From: an uncultured Clostridia bacterium | GTDB taxonomy: Bacteria; Bacillota; Clostridia; UBA1381 | Assembly (NCBI GenBank): GCA_947624485.1 | Contig: CANQKM010000002.1 | Coordinates: 288,923 to 352,922 of the forward strand | Reading direction: 5' to 3' | Length of the DNA stretch: 64,000 bases | Shown: one piece after another, positions 19,001-28,535 of the stretch | Layout of the letters: each line of letters starts with the position of its first letter | Position numbering within the stretch: the stretch's first letter is position 1 | The notes under the pieces: model-generated | What the model was told of the DNA's origin: nothing | Seen by the model: only the letters and a program-made list of their open reading frames with translations | The model's database searches: none | Program-made: the position numbers and the translations under genes

Positions 19001-22000
19001 AGCTTCAATATGATGACGCGGCGCGCGGTTTCGGCAAACGCTATCCCCGCCAAGGGAGCGATAGTAAACATCGGCGGTGAGTTCGCGGCGGTCGAAGATG
19101 ACGGCAGCTTTACTACGGCGCCGTTCCGCGCGGCGTGCAATACCGAAGGCTCAACGGCGCGGCATTACATACGGTATAAGATAGAGCTAAACGGTCAGAG
19201 CAGTCTGCGTGAAATGGAGCTTCCGTACGTGGAAAGCGAAAAGCGCGAGGTAGTTTTCGCAAATAACGAAACGGGCAGCAGGGTAAACAGAACGGTTTCC
19301 GTGTGCGAACAAAATCTCGGACAGCTTCGGATAAACTCCGAGAACGGTTCGATAATAAACAATATAGAACTGACGACCGACAACCCAAGTCAGGGCAGCA
19401 GTCTTGTAATTGACGGGGAAGAGGTGTCGGTGACCGCGAGAATGAGCGAGCCGGTCAAATACACCAAGGTGGAGATGGACAAATACGGCAATATCATCAA
19501 AACCCCCAACGCGGACGAAAGCGTGACCGGCGTTAAGTTCATGATATACGATCCCGACACCAATGCCGAGATCGCCTCATGCGAAGCGGAAAAGAACAGC
19601 GACGGCAGCTTTACGGGATATATTCCTCTCGAAAAGGCAATTCCCGGTTACAGGCTTTACATGCGCGTGACGACCGATAAAACGCACGGAATAAATTCCG
19701 AGGTGTCAAAGCAGCGCAAGGAGTCGGCGGTGTCCTCGTCCTCGAATGATGACGCGATGAATACAACCACGTACTCCGATGTGTTTACGGGCTACACGTT
19801 CCTGCAAAAGACGACCGAGGAGGTACCCGTGCTGCAGCACATAGATATACCGGCGGATATAGACTTTATAAGCCTTCCGTTTGTCGGCACCGCGGCGATG
19901 CGACTTGATCTGCCGTTTGTGTCGGTCGGCTCGATAAAGACGCCTACCGGATACAGAATGTATATAGGCGTCAGTCCGGTTCAGATAGTGGACACAGTTA
20001 AGGATATGCACATGAACCAGTACCAGGGGGACACCGGAACGTATTATAAGGATCTGTTCTCGGCAAGGCATCCGATACAGACCTTTACCGACGGTATTAC
20101 ACGGGCGTATAACGAAGCGTTCAACAATATGATGAACAATTCGTTGCCGGACGCGGCAGCCGCTCTCGGCGCGCCGACGTGGAAAGTAGATGTTCAGGCG
20201 GGCATATACTTTGATTTCACATACGTGAATATATTGAACCGTACAACGGGATACAACAATAATGCCGCCGTATTTACGGGAGTGGGCGCGTACGTCGGAG
20301 CGAGCGTGAACGTCAAAAGAGCACATTACACCATTATTCCCGTAGTATATATACCGGCGTATTTCGGTTTGGAGCTGGGCGCCTACCTGCTCGGATTTTT
20401 CGGCGCGGGAACCGATACAAGCAAGCCGGAAATAACCTATGAGGACGCGCATAATGCCACCGTAGACTTCCAGAATAAGCTCGGAAAATCCCAAGCGTCG
20501 ATACAGATTGCCGGAACGGTTCAGATTTACGCGGGAGTAGGTCTTGCCGGAACGATAGGCGTACGCGCCGGAGGCACGTTTACGGCTATGGGCGTATTTG
20601 AATTCACCGGTCAGGATCCGGGGTATGACAGCTGGGGATGCGATCTTGTGTTTACTCTCGGAGCGTGGATAGATTTGTTCCTGTTCTCCATACCGCTGCA
20701 GTACGAATTCCCCGATATAAAGTTCGGCTTTTTTGAGCAATACGAGACCGGACCGAATCTGACCAGCAATACGGGGGATACGGCGCTTATGAGCGGTGAG
20801 GAGCAGCCGTCGTTCGGCGTAAGGCAGCCGTACAGCGACGAAAAGAGCGAATGGATGCCCGAAGGTGATATTTCGCTTATGTCGGCGTTCGGCGAAACGT
20901 CGTCAACGAAGCTTGTCGAAAACGCCTACGAGCATCCCGACACGCAGCTTATAAAGCTTGAGGACGGCAGTGTGTTCATGGCGTTCCTCGATTCCGACGC
21001 GTCGCGCGGTGCAACGGAGAGAACCGTACTCAAATACGCGGTGTATAAGGACGGCACATGGAGCGAACCTAAGGATGTTCAGAACGATAAAAAGGCCGAT
21101 TTCCAGCCGAGCGTATGTGAGATCGGGGACGGTAAGGTGATGATTTCGTGGCTGTCGAGCGATCCCGATAAGCCGACTACGGAGGATTCCGCCGATTATA
21201 TGAGGAATCTGGAGGTCTACACAGCCGTAATCGATCCCGCAACCGGTACGGTCAGCGATGAAACGCGCCTTACGGACGACGAGTATTACGACTACACCCC
21301 GACCTGCGTATATGACGAGGTTACGGGCGACAGAATAGTCTATTACGTAAAGACGGACTCCGACGGTACGGCTGAGGAAATGTCAAATTCGTACACAAAC
21401 GGCTGCGCTGTCGTATATATGCTGTACTCGAAGGAAAAGGGTAATTGGATGTTCGACGAGTATTACGACAACGAGGTCGCAAGCGAAGAGGATAGGCAGT
21501 ACCTTTTGGAAAACTGGCACGGACAGCGCTTCCTTTCGTCGCCGCTGCCGTTGCTCGGACATAACGTTCCGAACATCTCCGATTTTACCGCAACAACATA
21601 TAACGGTATATCCGTTTACGCGTACACGATCGATCAGGATTCGTCGAACGATACCACGTACGATAAGGAAATGTTTATACAGTGCTACGACTTTGAGCAG
21701 CATAAGACGTATAAGCCGGTAAGAATTACGGACGACAACGTGAGTGACGCCCTGCCGCAGTTTGTCAGAACAAAGGGCGGCGAACCGCCGGAGGAATTGC
21801 AGGAGAAGGGTGTTACGCAGGCGGAAATGGCTGATACAATGCTGTTCTGGTACAGGGATGAAAAGTATGTGACGTATATTGATATATCCGCGCTCGTCCG
21901 CGACGGAGTTGACGAGGACGGACATATAAAGGAGGATTATCTCAAGGATCCGAACGGCGTAGATAAGGAGCTTGAGGATTTGTATTCGTACGTTTCCGTT

Positions 22001-24043
22001 CCCGCGGAAAATCAGGACTCGGCAAGATATATGGCTGACTTTAAGGCTATCGCTGACGAGGGCGATATATACGTAATCTGGACGCAGCCGGAAACGTATG
22101 AGGACAGTGACGGCAACGCGGTTCAGAGCCGCGAGGTATACGCGACCGCGCTGATACGCAGCGATTCCGCGTCGTCGGATGATGAGAAGGACATCGGCTG
22201 CGGCTGGGCGTCTCCGTACAGACTTACGCATACAAAAGCGTTTGCGGACGAGCCGAACGCCGTTGTGGACAGTAAAGGTAATTTGATGACGCTGTATAAC
22301 AGCTTCAAACAGGAGCTTACAGGTGACGAGAAAAATCCCGTCAGGATAACCGATTTCAACCTCATGGCTTCGTATATGGAGCCGTGCGGCGCGGTCGATG
22401 TTACGGATATAGCTCTGTCGGACGAAACCCCGAACGCGGGCGATACGGTGAACGTGTCGGTATCGGTTAAAAATAACGGTCTTACCTACGCCGACGGCTA
22501 CAAGGTAAACGTGTATGAGGCGCAAAACAGTCAAAAACAAGGTGAAGCGGTACACACGATTGAGAGCGATAATAAGCTGCTTCCCGGAAATACCGATATA
22601 TACACGTTCGAGTGGACAGTTCCCGAGGGCGGTACAGACGGCATGAGCTTTATTGCCGAAGCGCAGGAGGGCGGCATGACAAATACCTCGGCGTACGAGA
22701 GCGAAACGCTTGAGGAACAGCCGGTATACGTTGTCGATAACGTTGACTCGTATCAGGACTGCGACGGCTATCATGTTTCATACAGCGTGACAAACACGGG
22801 TAACGCGCCGTCAAACGCGGGTGACACGATGAAGGTCATATTCAGCGGACCTTACGCTATGGCTGCCGGTTTAACGCCCGAGGAATGTAACTGGGGCAGC
22901 GCCGAGATAGGCGCGTTAGACGCGGGCGAGACAGCGTCTTACAAGGTGGACTTGGACGTTATATCCGAGAAGCTTGACGAGGTGGGCTTTGTCGACTGTC
23001 TCCTGATAGGCGAGGACAGCGGCGGCTATGTAACGCAGGGCGAGAATATACGTCTGCTGGCAGCGATGCCGATGGAATTTATGTTAAACGGCGGGCCGTT
23101 CCCGGAAAAGATAGAGCTTGCCGAGGGTGAAACGATGGAGTTTAACATAACGTGCGAGCCGAATACGCTCAGCGAAGGAATGAGCGCGGCTCTCGGTACG
23201 GACGACGCGGCGGTCGCGGCGTTCGACGGCACGACGCTTAAGGCGCTCAGCGAAGGTACGACAGTGATACACGGTAACGTAACGCCCTACGGCAACGCGA
23301 TACCCGACATAACGGTAACGGTAACGCCGAAGCCTGCATCAAGACCGCGCGGTTCGGGTTCGGGCGCGGCGTCGCGGCGCGATACGGCAACCCCTGCTCC
23401 GACAGCGTCGCCCGAGCCTACGGCAACACCTGAACCTACGACCGAACCTGACGCAACGCCTGAGCCCGACAGCGGAAATACCGCGGAAACACAGTTTAAG
23501 GATGTGACTCCGTCAGACTGGTTCAGCGGCAGCGTAAAATACGCAGCCGAAAAGGGCTACTTTGCAGGTGTAAGCGAGGACACGTTTGAACCCGACACCA
23601 ACGTCACAAGAGGTATGCTCATAACGGTAATAGGACGCATGAACGGCGTCAAGCCCGAAAATACGGATATGACGTACACCGACGTAAACAAGGATATGTA
23701 CTACGCTCCGTATATCGCGTGGGGTACTGAGAATGGAATAGTCTCCGGTTACAGCGATACGGAGTTCGCGCCCGATGAATTGGTAACACGCGAGCAGGTC
23801 GCGGCTATGCTGTGGAGATATGCGCAGTATATCGGAAAGGACGTGTCGGTCGGTGAAAACACGAACATACTAAGCTACGCCGACGCGGCAGAAGCGAACG
23901 ATTATGCGGTACCGGCAATACAGTGGGCGTGCGGTTCGGGTATTATGAGCGGTTACACGGACAACACATTAAGACCGCAGAATAACGCCACACGCGCGGA
24001 AGCTGCAGCGCTGACGGAGCGGTTTGACAAGACGATCAAATAA
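16067..24043 (+). CDS. giant S-layer-anchored surface protein (Calx-beta, propeller-like, CARDB, 3x SLH)
   Basis: A 2658-residue surface protein. Residues 1-30 are a signal peptide (ends AHAEKT). A Calx-beta-like region interrupted by an acidic insert (~40-290) comes first, then a clear Calx-beta domain (~295-400, ADGSARTGRDFSPV). A long central part contains glycine-rich, partly hydrophobic stretches (~1400-1570). A sialidase/propeller-like block follows (~1610-2100, DGTWSEPKDVQ). CARDB-like domains lie at ~2110-2330 and a BIG2-like domain at ~2335-2420. A Pro/Thr/Glu linker (TATPEPTTEPDATPEP) leads to three SLH domains (~2480-2658) that should bind pyruvylated secondary cell-wall polymer. 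The ribosome binding site GAAGGAG lies 8 nt before the ATG. The GG-peptide gene follows after 14 nt, so both are probably one transcript. No catalytic site is recognised. Confidence 0.85.
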   Translation: MKTYAKLKKIISAVLSAALIAPAFAVPAHAEKTDEYIPEIEMTEDILSSDVFYLTAANARLEEGANKRYLLRIARGGDCASESGVTVKISDLTAKYGKDYTVSVYGGEEAYNPDGNQSLIERMEGEEYTESELKTEEEYAEMLKNDEELQKATEQGVQKAIDYIEEQSGLLSAGQAEEAADGDGETLSVSPLQRARAAYTGVEGAPQAVTSTTDTVQQIQQMANVVTNVVVGATLTVGFAEGEKEKYIAIDVDNNDEGDGDRLFFFMLANPYGTTTNSASSSCAFTIADDEVQAPSKVGFTEETYSAEGDSFTVEIKREGALNTIAAAHLTTADGSARTGRDFSPVDMDVVFPIGIDTRRIEIPIRGDYIAGEADFKLKLEESEMCEITTPEAAVTIKGTLGTSDSDISLSAIEESGRVSDIVLGDPIDISKSSGGYISLNSQAMFSRSMCSDNLWKGDYWLSRWVDGANTWAHIFDPVKENFWGWVKTEWRYADASRAVAWDIAGVQVDWWKPNKCATITAQMGTRANEPWTENPLRESLVFERKDRIFEDHSEGNRVKTNMFVTGDGAVSPTVYIGNHGQCTNCDQLRIYGITPICRPFVINLQSADALTFLNSDGTSSPWQSPTFLALAGSDNTNNNQIIRYTKDGKNSIAFQQTLGGNVTSPYVYLKNVYAVKNGKQMKIASFSDDGATSHTYTLTSEQVDEMYKEGVLSIEENNSSRDWENQTGGKFGLRGRIELKPEFGYIDAKVKINLPEGDFGYLKICGEDKDISTPQTFTYHLGDVLKISSVVRDEYSDLFTPAGYKVSYKYNESDTNWVKRDVIVPYTEDNGTSAYLDDNERLRYGYYEITPLFTRNDNALTLRVKKSDLPKFDISYGFFNSPVMSETTIDGEEYYEYVIESHPIYGEIYTLSVRMADDAGSSIYPVWKERYDDKLYGGEVFFHEASNVPENNIVTLSYVEESGEDIYQSVKGSVYMPSFNMMTRRAVSANAIPAKGAIVNIGGEFAAVEDDGSFTTAPFRAACNTEGSTARHYIRYKIELNGQSSLREMELPYVESEKREVVFANNETGSRVNRTVSVCEQNLGQLRINSENGSIINNIELTTDNPSQGSSLVIDGEEVSVTARMSEPVKYTKVEMDKYGNIIKTPNADESVTGVKFMIYDPDTNAEIASCEAEKNSDGSFTGYIPLEKAIPGYRLYMRVTTDKTHGINSEVSKQRKESAVSSSSNDDAMNTTTYSDVFTGYTFLQKTTEEVPVLQHIDIPADIDFISLPFVGTAAMRLDLPFVSVGSIKTPTGYRMYIGVSPVQIVDTVKDMHMNQYQGDTGTYYKDLFSARHPIQTFTDGITRAYNEAFNNMMNNSLPDAAAALGAPTWKVDVQAGIYFDFTYVNILNRTTGYNNNAAVFTGVGAYVGASVNVKRAHYTIIPVVYIPAYFGLELGAYLLGFFGAGTDTSKPEITYEDAHNATVDFQNKLGKSQASIQIAGTVQIYAGVGLAGTIGVRAGGTFTAMGVFEFTGQDPGYDSWGCDLVFTLGAWIDLFLFSIPLQYEFPDIKFGFFEQYETGPNLTSNTGDTALMSGEEQPSFGVRQPYSDEKSEWMPEGDISLMSAFGETSSTKLVENAYEHPDTQLIKLEDGSVFMAFLDSDASRGATERTVLKYAVYKDGTWSEPKDVQNDKKADFQPSVCEIGDGKVMISWLSSDPDKPTTEDSADYMRNLEVYTAVIDPATGTVSDETRLTDDEYYDYTPTCVYDEVTGDRIVYYVKTDSDGTAEEMSNSYTNGCAVVYMLYSKEKGNWMFDEYYDNEVASEEDRQYLLENWHGQRFLSSPLPLLGHNVPNISDFTATTYNGISVYAYTIDQDSSNDTTYDKEMFIQCYDFEQHKTYKPVRITDDNVSDALPQFVRTKGGEPPEELQEKGVTQAEMADTMLFWYRDEKYVTYIDISALVRDGVDEDGHIKEDYLKDPNGVDKELEDLYSYVSVPAENQDSARYMADFKAIADEGDIYVIWTQPETYEDSDGNAVQSREVYATALIRSDSASSDDEKDIGCGWASPYRLTHTKAFADEPNAVVDSKGNLMTLYNSFKQELTGDEKNPVRITDFNLMASYMEPCGAVDVTDIALSDETPNAGDTVNVSVSVKNNGLTYADGYKVNVYEAQNSQKQGEAVHTIESDNKLLPGNTDIYTFEWTVPEGGTDGMSFIAEAQEGGMTNTSAYESETLEEQPVYVVDNVDSYQDCDGYHVSYSVTNTGNAPSNAGDTMKVIFSGPYAMAAGLTPEECNWGSAEIGALDAGETASYKVDLDVISEKLDEVGFVDCLLIGEDSGGYVTQGENIRLLAAMPMEFMLNGGPFPEKIELAEGETMEFNITCEPNTLSEGMSAALGTDDAAVAAFDGTTLKALSEGTTVIHGNVTPYGNAIPDITVTVTPKPASRPRGSGSGAASRRDTATPAPTASPEPTATPEPTTEPDATPEPDSGNTAETQFKDVTPSDWFSGSVKYAAEKGYFAGVSEDTFEPDTNVTRGMLITVIGRMNGVKPENTDMTYTDVNKDMYYAPYIAWGTENGIVSGYSDTEFAPDELVTREQVAAMLWRYAQYIGKDVSVGENTNILSYADAAEANDYAVPAIQWACGSGIMSGYTDNTLRPQNNATRAEAAALTERFDKTIK

Positions 24044-24057
24044 AGGGGGCTATAAAA

Positions 24058-24198
24058 ATGCAAAAAAAAGAAGACGAGAACAAGAAAGCACAGGAGCTTG
24101 AACCGGACGACCTGGAGGATGTAACGGGCGGCGCATTTGAAAACGTACCGCGCGTACCGGAGCATAAGATCGACGAGTCCCTGAGAGAGAAGATTTGA
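24058..24198 (+). CDS. double-glycine leader peptide precursor, putative exporter substrate
   Basis: A 46-residue precursor. The leader ends ELEPDDLEDVTGG and fits the C39-peptidase consensus exactly: Leu -12, Asp -8, Leu -7, Val -4, Gly -2, Gly -1. Cleavage after Gly25 would release AFENVPRVPEHK followed by IDESLREKI, 21 residues with no Cys and only one Ser. That argues against a lanthipeptide and for an unmodified secreted peptide, either signal or bacteriocin-like. AAAGGGGG (24042-24049) is 8 nt before the ATG. A strong terminator follows. The C39 transporter genes on the opposite strand are the obvious partners. It was found by reading the gap between the giant gene and the exporter. Confidence 0.82.
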   Translation: MQKKEDENKKAQELEPDDLEDVTGGAFENVPRVPEHKIDESLREKI

Positions 24199-24210
24199 CA
24201 CGGTAAAACA

Positions 24211-24247
24211 AAAATGACGGCTGCAAAAACGCAGCCGTCATTTTTTT
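24211..24247. terminator. bidirectional terminator between peptide gene and exporter
   Basis: A 14-bp stem, AAAATGACGGCTGC (24211-24224) with GCAGCCGTCATTTT (24231-24244), loop AAAAAC. T runs follow on both strands. It serves the peptide transcript and the converging exporter operon. Confidence 0.95.
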
Positions 24248-24254
24248 ATGCCGT

Positions 24255-26387
24255 TTACGCGGCGGTGATTTGCCTTTTGGCAAGCTTTTTGAGCAGACCG
24301 TCATTGTTTTTCAGTTCATCAAACGTTCCCTCCTGCACGATCACGCCCTTGTCCATAACTAAAATTTTATCGCAGCTCTCCACCGTGGACAGCCTGTGCG
24401 CGACTATAATTTTAGTACATTCAAGCTTATTTATGTTTTCGATTATTTTCGCTTGAGTAATATTGTCTAGCGCGGACGTGGCTTCGTCAAAGATGAGTAT
24501 CGACGGCTTTGCTATAAGCGCTCTCGCGATAAGAACACGCTGGCACTGCCCTCCGGAGAGAGTGCAGTTTTCGCGGCTGACCAATGTGTGCAACCCCATC
24601 GGCAGCGACGCTATATCGTCGCCGAGCGAAGCCATTTGTACGGCATCGTTCACTTCTTCCTTGCCCGCGTCCGGTTTTGTCATTGTGATATTTGAATAAA
24701 TATCGCCCGATATAAGTCCCGAGTTCTGCAAAACTACGCCTATTTTTTGGCGGCAGCTTTTCAAATCAAGCTCGCGTATATCGAATCCGTCTATGTATAT
24801 GCTGCCCTCCTCAGCCGTTTCAAAACCGAGCAGCAATCGGAGCAGCGTCGATTTTCCGCAGCCCGACATGCCGATAATTCCGACGCTTTCGCCCGCTTTT
24901 ATCTGCGCCGACAATCCTTTTAAGACGTACGGGGAATTATTTCCGTAGCGGAAATACACATCCGTCACGGTTATATCGCCGCTGAGCCTGTCGGGTTTTT
25001 TCTTGCCGCCGCCGTACTCCTCACATTCAGCGTCAAACATGGGTTTGATGAGCGAATATGAGGAACGGAAGCCCGCGGTCATTTCTATAATAACCGCCGC
25101 GCCGCCGATTGCAGCCGCGTACGCTCCGTATGCAGCCGAAAACGTGATATAATCCGCGGCTCCCAAACCCGCGCCGAGTAAAAATATGGCGGCGGTGGCA
25201 AACACTTTTACCAGCTTGTAGATAACATCGGAATATTTTAAGAAAAACGGCTTGTCCTCTTTTTTTGACGCGTCATAATATCGCTCGCTCCACCTCTGCA
25301 TTACTCTCGCTTCCGCGCCGTTGAGCTTTATTTGCTCGATACCCGAAAAAAGCTCGTAGCAGAAGCCCGACATTCCCGACAGTGACCTTGAATAACCCTT
25401 CATCCATTTTGCGTTCAGTATGCCCTCCGCGATCATCAGCGCGTAAAGGACTGCCGTCACCGCGATTACCAAGCCGAACAGCGACGGAGCGTATACGTAA
25501 ATCTGTATCAGGTACGCCAGCGACAGTATTACGCCGATGCACGCGCTTATGCTCCTGACGGATATTATTTGCGTAATATCGGAAAATTCCATTATCATCT
25601 GCGACAACTCGCCTGATTTTGCGTCCTTGAAAAAGTCCGGCTTAAGCGACAGCATACGGGAGAACACCGCGCTTTGCACGTATGTGGTCGCGCGCAGCAT
25701 CGTGTTTGTCAAAATAAGCGACTGCTGCAGTCCCAGTACGGACGAAATCATAACGGATGAAAATATAAGCGCGGCGGCAGCCGACGCTCCCGACAGTTCT
25801 CCGGAGGGGATTATCATTGAAAAAATGAGGCTGTTCGCCCACGGCAGCAGCATTCCCGCAAACGTCGTAAGCACAGCCGTCGCAAGCACGGTTACTCTGT
25901 CCTTCCGCGAGCTGCACTTCACAATAAACGAAATCAAATCGCGCATCGTGATTTTTCCGTTTTTCATAACCTTGTAAAAATACATCGCGCTGTTTGTGAA
26001 CATACCGGCTTTTTTGCGCGTCACCTTTGATTTTGCGCCGCCGTCAATATAGTCGCACGTGCCGTCGGAATTGGGAGTCACGGCAACCCAGCGTCCCTCT
26101 GTTGTTTGCACGAGCATCGGAATTGCCGAAGCCGTGTACCAGTCCTTGTCAAGCTCGACATAGCGCGTTTTTATAAACAGGTGGTTCTCTATGTAGCGAA
26201 GCTGCTCCGAAAGAGGAAGCCCGGAGTCAACGCGCTCCTTTTCGTTCAGGAATTTAAGTATCGCGTTAATACCGTCGCAGTCCGTCTTTCCGTTAAGAGC
26301 GGATTCCATATTTTCATAAGCTCTTCGGTGCGCCTCGCGGTTTTTTTGCTGTATGCGCTCGGTTTCTTCTCTTACCTGTGTTTTCAT
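24255..26387 (-). CDS. NHLM-type peptide export ABC transporter, second permease/ATPase subunit
   Basis: A 710-residue fused permease-ATPase resembling the ABC2 subunit of NHLM (nitrile-hydratase-leader microcin) exporters, TIGR03797-like. The N-terminal ~150 residues are a soluble domain without a C39 cysteine (VAVTPNSDG region). About six membrane helices follow (~165-440). The ATPase has Walker A GMSGCGKST, signature LSGGQ, Walker B ILIFDEATSALD and the His switch IVAHRLST. It should pair with the C39 subunit upstream. Its ATG follows the TAA of that gene with no gap; the ribosome binding site AGGAGG lies inside the upstream gene's end. This points to tight stoichiometric coupling. It is the last gene of a four-gene operon. 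Confidence 0.9.
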   Translation of the reverse strand: MKTQVREETERIQQKNREAHRRAYENMESALNGKTDCDGINAILKFLNEKERVDSGLPLSEQLRYIENHLFIKTRYVELDKDWYTASAIPMLVQTTEGRWVAVTPNSDGTCDYIDGGAKSKVTRKKAGMFTNSAMYFYKVMKNGKITMRDLISFIVKCSSRKDRVTVLATAVLTTFAGMLLPWANSLIFSMIIPSGELSGASAAAALIFSSVMISSVLGLQQSLILTNTMLRATTYVQSAVFSRMLSLKPDFFKDAKSGELSQMIMEFSDITQIISVRSISACIGVILSLAYLIQIYVYAPSLFGLVIAVTAVLYALMIAEGILNAKWMKGYSRSLSGMSGFCYELFSGIEQIKLNGAEARVMQRWSERYYDASKKEDKPFFLKYSDVIYKLVKVFATAAIFLLGAGLGAADYITFSAAYGAYAAAIGGAAVIIEMTAGFRSSYSLIKPMFDAECEEYGGGKKKPDRLSGDITVTDVYFRYGNNSPYVLKGLSAQIKAGESVGIIGMSGCGKSTLLRLLLGFETAEEGSIYIDGFDIRELDLKSCRQKIGVVLQNSGLISGDIYSNITMTKPDAGKEEVNDAVQMASLGDDIASLPMGLHTLVSRENCTLSGGQCQRVLIARALIAKPSILIFDEATSALDNITQAKIIENINKLECTKIIVAHRLSTVESCDKILVMDKGVIVQEGTFDELKNNDGLLKKLAKRQITAA

Positions 26388-28526
26388 TTAACTCACGCCT
26401 CCTGCCAGTGAACTGTATATGCCGTTCGCCGACATAAGCTCCTCATGCGTACCGCGCTCGGCGATTTTTCCGTTGTCCATGACAATAATTTCATCGCTGT
26501 CCATAATGGTCGAAAGCCTGTGCGCGACGATCACCCGCGTAATCCCCAGCGCCTTTATGTTGTTCATAACTCTTTCTTCGGTGTCGGTGTCAAGCGCGCT
26601 TGTCGCCTCGTCCATTATCAGCACTGTAGGCTTTTTTACGAGCGCGCGGGCAATTTCAATACGCTGCCTCTGTCCGCCGGAGAAGTTTTTGCCGTTTTCG
26701 CTTACTTTTTCGCGGTAGCCATCCTTACGTGAAATAATATCATCGTGTATACACGCCGCTTTCGCCGCGGCAACCACCTCGTCGTACGGAATACTGTCGT
26801 CCCACATCGTTATGTTGTCGAGTACCGTACCCTCGAATAAGCGTATATTCTGGCTTACCACGGCTGTTTTGGAGTAAAAGTAAAAATGATTTATCTCATT
26901 CGCGGGAGTGCCTCCGAAACGCACGCAGCCCCCGTCCTCACGGTAAAGCCTCGCGATGATTTTCGCGACGGTAGATTTTCCGCTGCCGCTGCCGCCGGTA
27001 ACCGCAACGCTCCCGCCCTTTTTAACGGTGAGATTGAGATTTTTTATAAATGGCTCGTCAAGCGGATTGTAGCCGAAGGTTACATCCTCGAGAGTTATAT
27101 CGCCGTCGATGTTTTTTATCTGATCCGTTTTGTCGTCGAGGAACTTGTCGTCCCTGCCGTAATGCATAACGTCGTTTGCGCGCGACACGTCGCTTTTAAG
27201 CGTCTGCATTTCTATTCCGGCGTTTACCGTATTTCCGAGCGGTTCAAGCATTGCGGCGACAAGAGCCTGCATTGCTATAAGAATACCGGCGGTCATATCG
27301 CCCGACAGTATTTCCCACACCCCCGCGATAAGAATCACTCCCGAACCGAGCGCGTTAATGAATGAAAACAGGCTGCCCGTGCGCACTCCCGTTTTTCCGA
27401 TTTGCGTTTTTGTGTTTACGGCCTGCGTTCCGGCTGCCGTAAGGCGGTTGAATATCGCGTCCTCCGCGCCGCATGACTTTATCGTTTCAACCATGTCGAT
27501 CGTTCTTGAAATATCGCCCTGCAAAGCGCCCAGGTCGCGGCTGTACGAGCGCATCTGATCCTCGTACTTCTTCGAGCTTGCAATCATGGCGCACACGTTG
27601 GCAGCCGCGCAGAGTATTCCGATAAAAGCTATATGTATGTCAAACACAACGATCAATACAAAATACACGATTACCTGCATGACATATCCGGGAATGGGGG
27701 AGAGCATACGCACAAGCTTTGCGCCCATCTCCATGCCTGTGTTCTGGCGGTTCGCAAGGTCGCCCTCGCTGCGCTGGGCGAAAAACTCTATCGGAAGCCT
27801 TAGCAAATGCTCTATAAATCCCGAATTGATACGCATATTAAGCTGTCTGCCTATACGGAACTTTATATGCTCGTCAAGCGCCGCGGCAGTTGCCGTAATC
27901 AGTCCGGCGCACAGTATGACCTGCAGTATTATCCTTAAATTGCTCGTGTTGCCGCCGATGAGAATTTTGTCGATAAATACCGAATTAAGGAACAGCACTG
28001 CCACGCCCGCTATCAGCGCGCATATTTCAAGCAAAACAAAGTACGCCGTATAGGGGAGGAAGGCTTTTACGCACGACCGTATATAATTCGCGGCTTTACC
28101 GCCCTTGTCCTTTTGAAAATCCCCGTCCGGCGTAAACTCTATCGCGATACCGGTAAACGACCTTGAAAATTCCTCCGGCGATACCGTTCTCACGCCGTAC
28201 GCGGGATCGGCAAGCACCGCGCCTTTTTTGTTAAATCCGCACAGCACCAGAAAGTGATCCATATTCCAGTGTATAACGGCGGGCGTTTTAAGCTCCCTCG
28301 CGCCTTCAATGTCCACACGCAGCGCCCTCGGGCTCAGCCTATGGAACTGCGCCGCTTTTACGATATTTTTCGCGTTCACGCCGTTGCGCGACACTCCGCA
28401 CTCACGCCTCAATTCCTCGAGCGTTACCGTCTTGCCGTAATAAGCCAAAATCATAGCCAGTGAAGCCGCTCCGCATTCGGTCGCTTCCATTTGCAGTATG
28501 GGACGTATTTTTTTTACCTTTTCCAT
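26388..28526 (-). CDS. NHLM-type peptide export ABC transporter with C39 peptidase domain
   Basis: A 712-residue PCAT-type transporter, TIGR03796-like. The N-terminal C39 peptidase has Cys18 in TECGAAS, His91 in MDHFLVL and Asp107 in LADPAYG, so the triad is intact. Six membrane helices span ~155-430. The ATPase carries GGSGSGKST, FSGGQRQR and LIMDEATSALD. It should cut peptide leaders after a double glycine at the cytoplasmic face and pump the core out. The nearby precursor with LEDVTGG is the likely substrate. GGAGG precedes the ATG by about 6 nt, and the HlyD-like gene ends 9 nt upstream. Confidence 0.95.
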   Translation of the reverse strand: MEKVKKIRPILQMEATECGAASLAMILAYYGKTVTLEELRRECGVSRNGVNAKNIVKAAQFHRLSPRALRVDIEGARELKTPAVIHWNMDHFLVLCGFNKKGAVLADPAYGVRTVSPEEFSRSFTGIAIEFTPDGDFQKDKGGKAANYIRSCVKAFLPYTAYFVLLEICALIAGVAVLFLNSVFIDKILIGGNTSNLRIILQVILCAGLITATAAALDEHIKFRIGRQLNMRINSGFIEHLLRLPIEFFAQRSEGDLANRQNTGMEMGAKLVRMLSPIPGYVMQVIVYFVLIVVFDIHIAFIGILCAAANVCAMIASSKKYEDQMRSYSRDLGALQGDISRTIDMVETIKSCGAEDAIFNRLTAAGTQAVNTKTQIGKTGVRTGSLFSFINALGSGVILIAGVWEILSGDMTAGILIAMQALVAAMLEPLGNTVNAGIEMQTLKSDVSRANDVMHYGRDDKFLDDKTDQIKNIDGDITLEDVTFGYNPLDEPFIKNLNLTVKKGGSVAVTGGSGSGKSTVAKIIARLYREDGGCVRFGGTPANEINHFYFYSKTAVVSQNIRLFEGTVLDNITMWDDSIPYDEVVAAAKAACIHDDIISRKDGYREKVSENGKNFSGGQRQRIEIARALVKKPTVLIMDEATSALDTDTEERVMNNIKALGITRVIVAHRLSTIMDSDEIIVMDNGKIAERGTHEELMSANGIYSSLAGGVS

Positions 28527-28535
28527 AACGCCCTC

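Noticed and set aside
21383..22774. 463-codon minus-strand frame inside the SLH giant gene
   Set aside because: Antisense shadow caused by CG-rich codon use; no ribosome binding site and no recognisable protein family.
24199..24254. A second small peptide gene between the GG precursor and the exporter
   Set aside because: The stretch is almost entirely a terminator hairpin; no start codon with a ribosome binding site.
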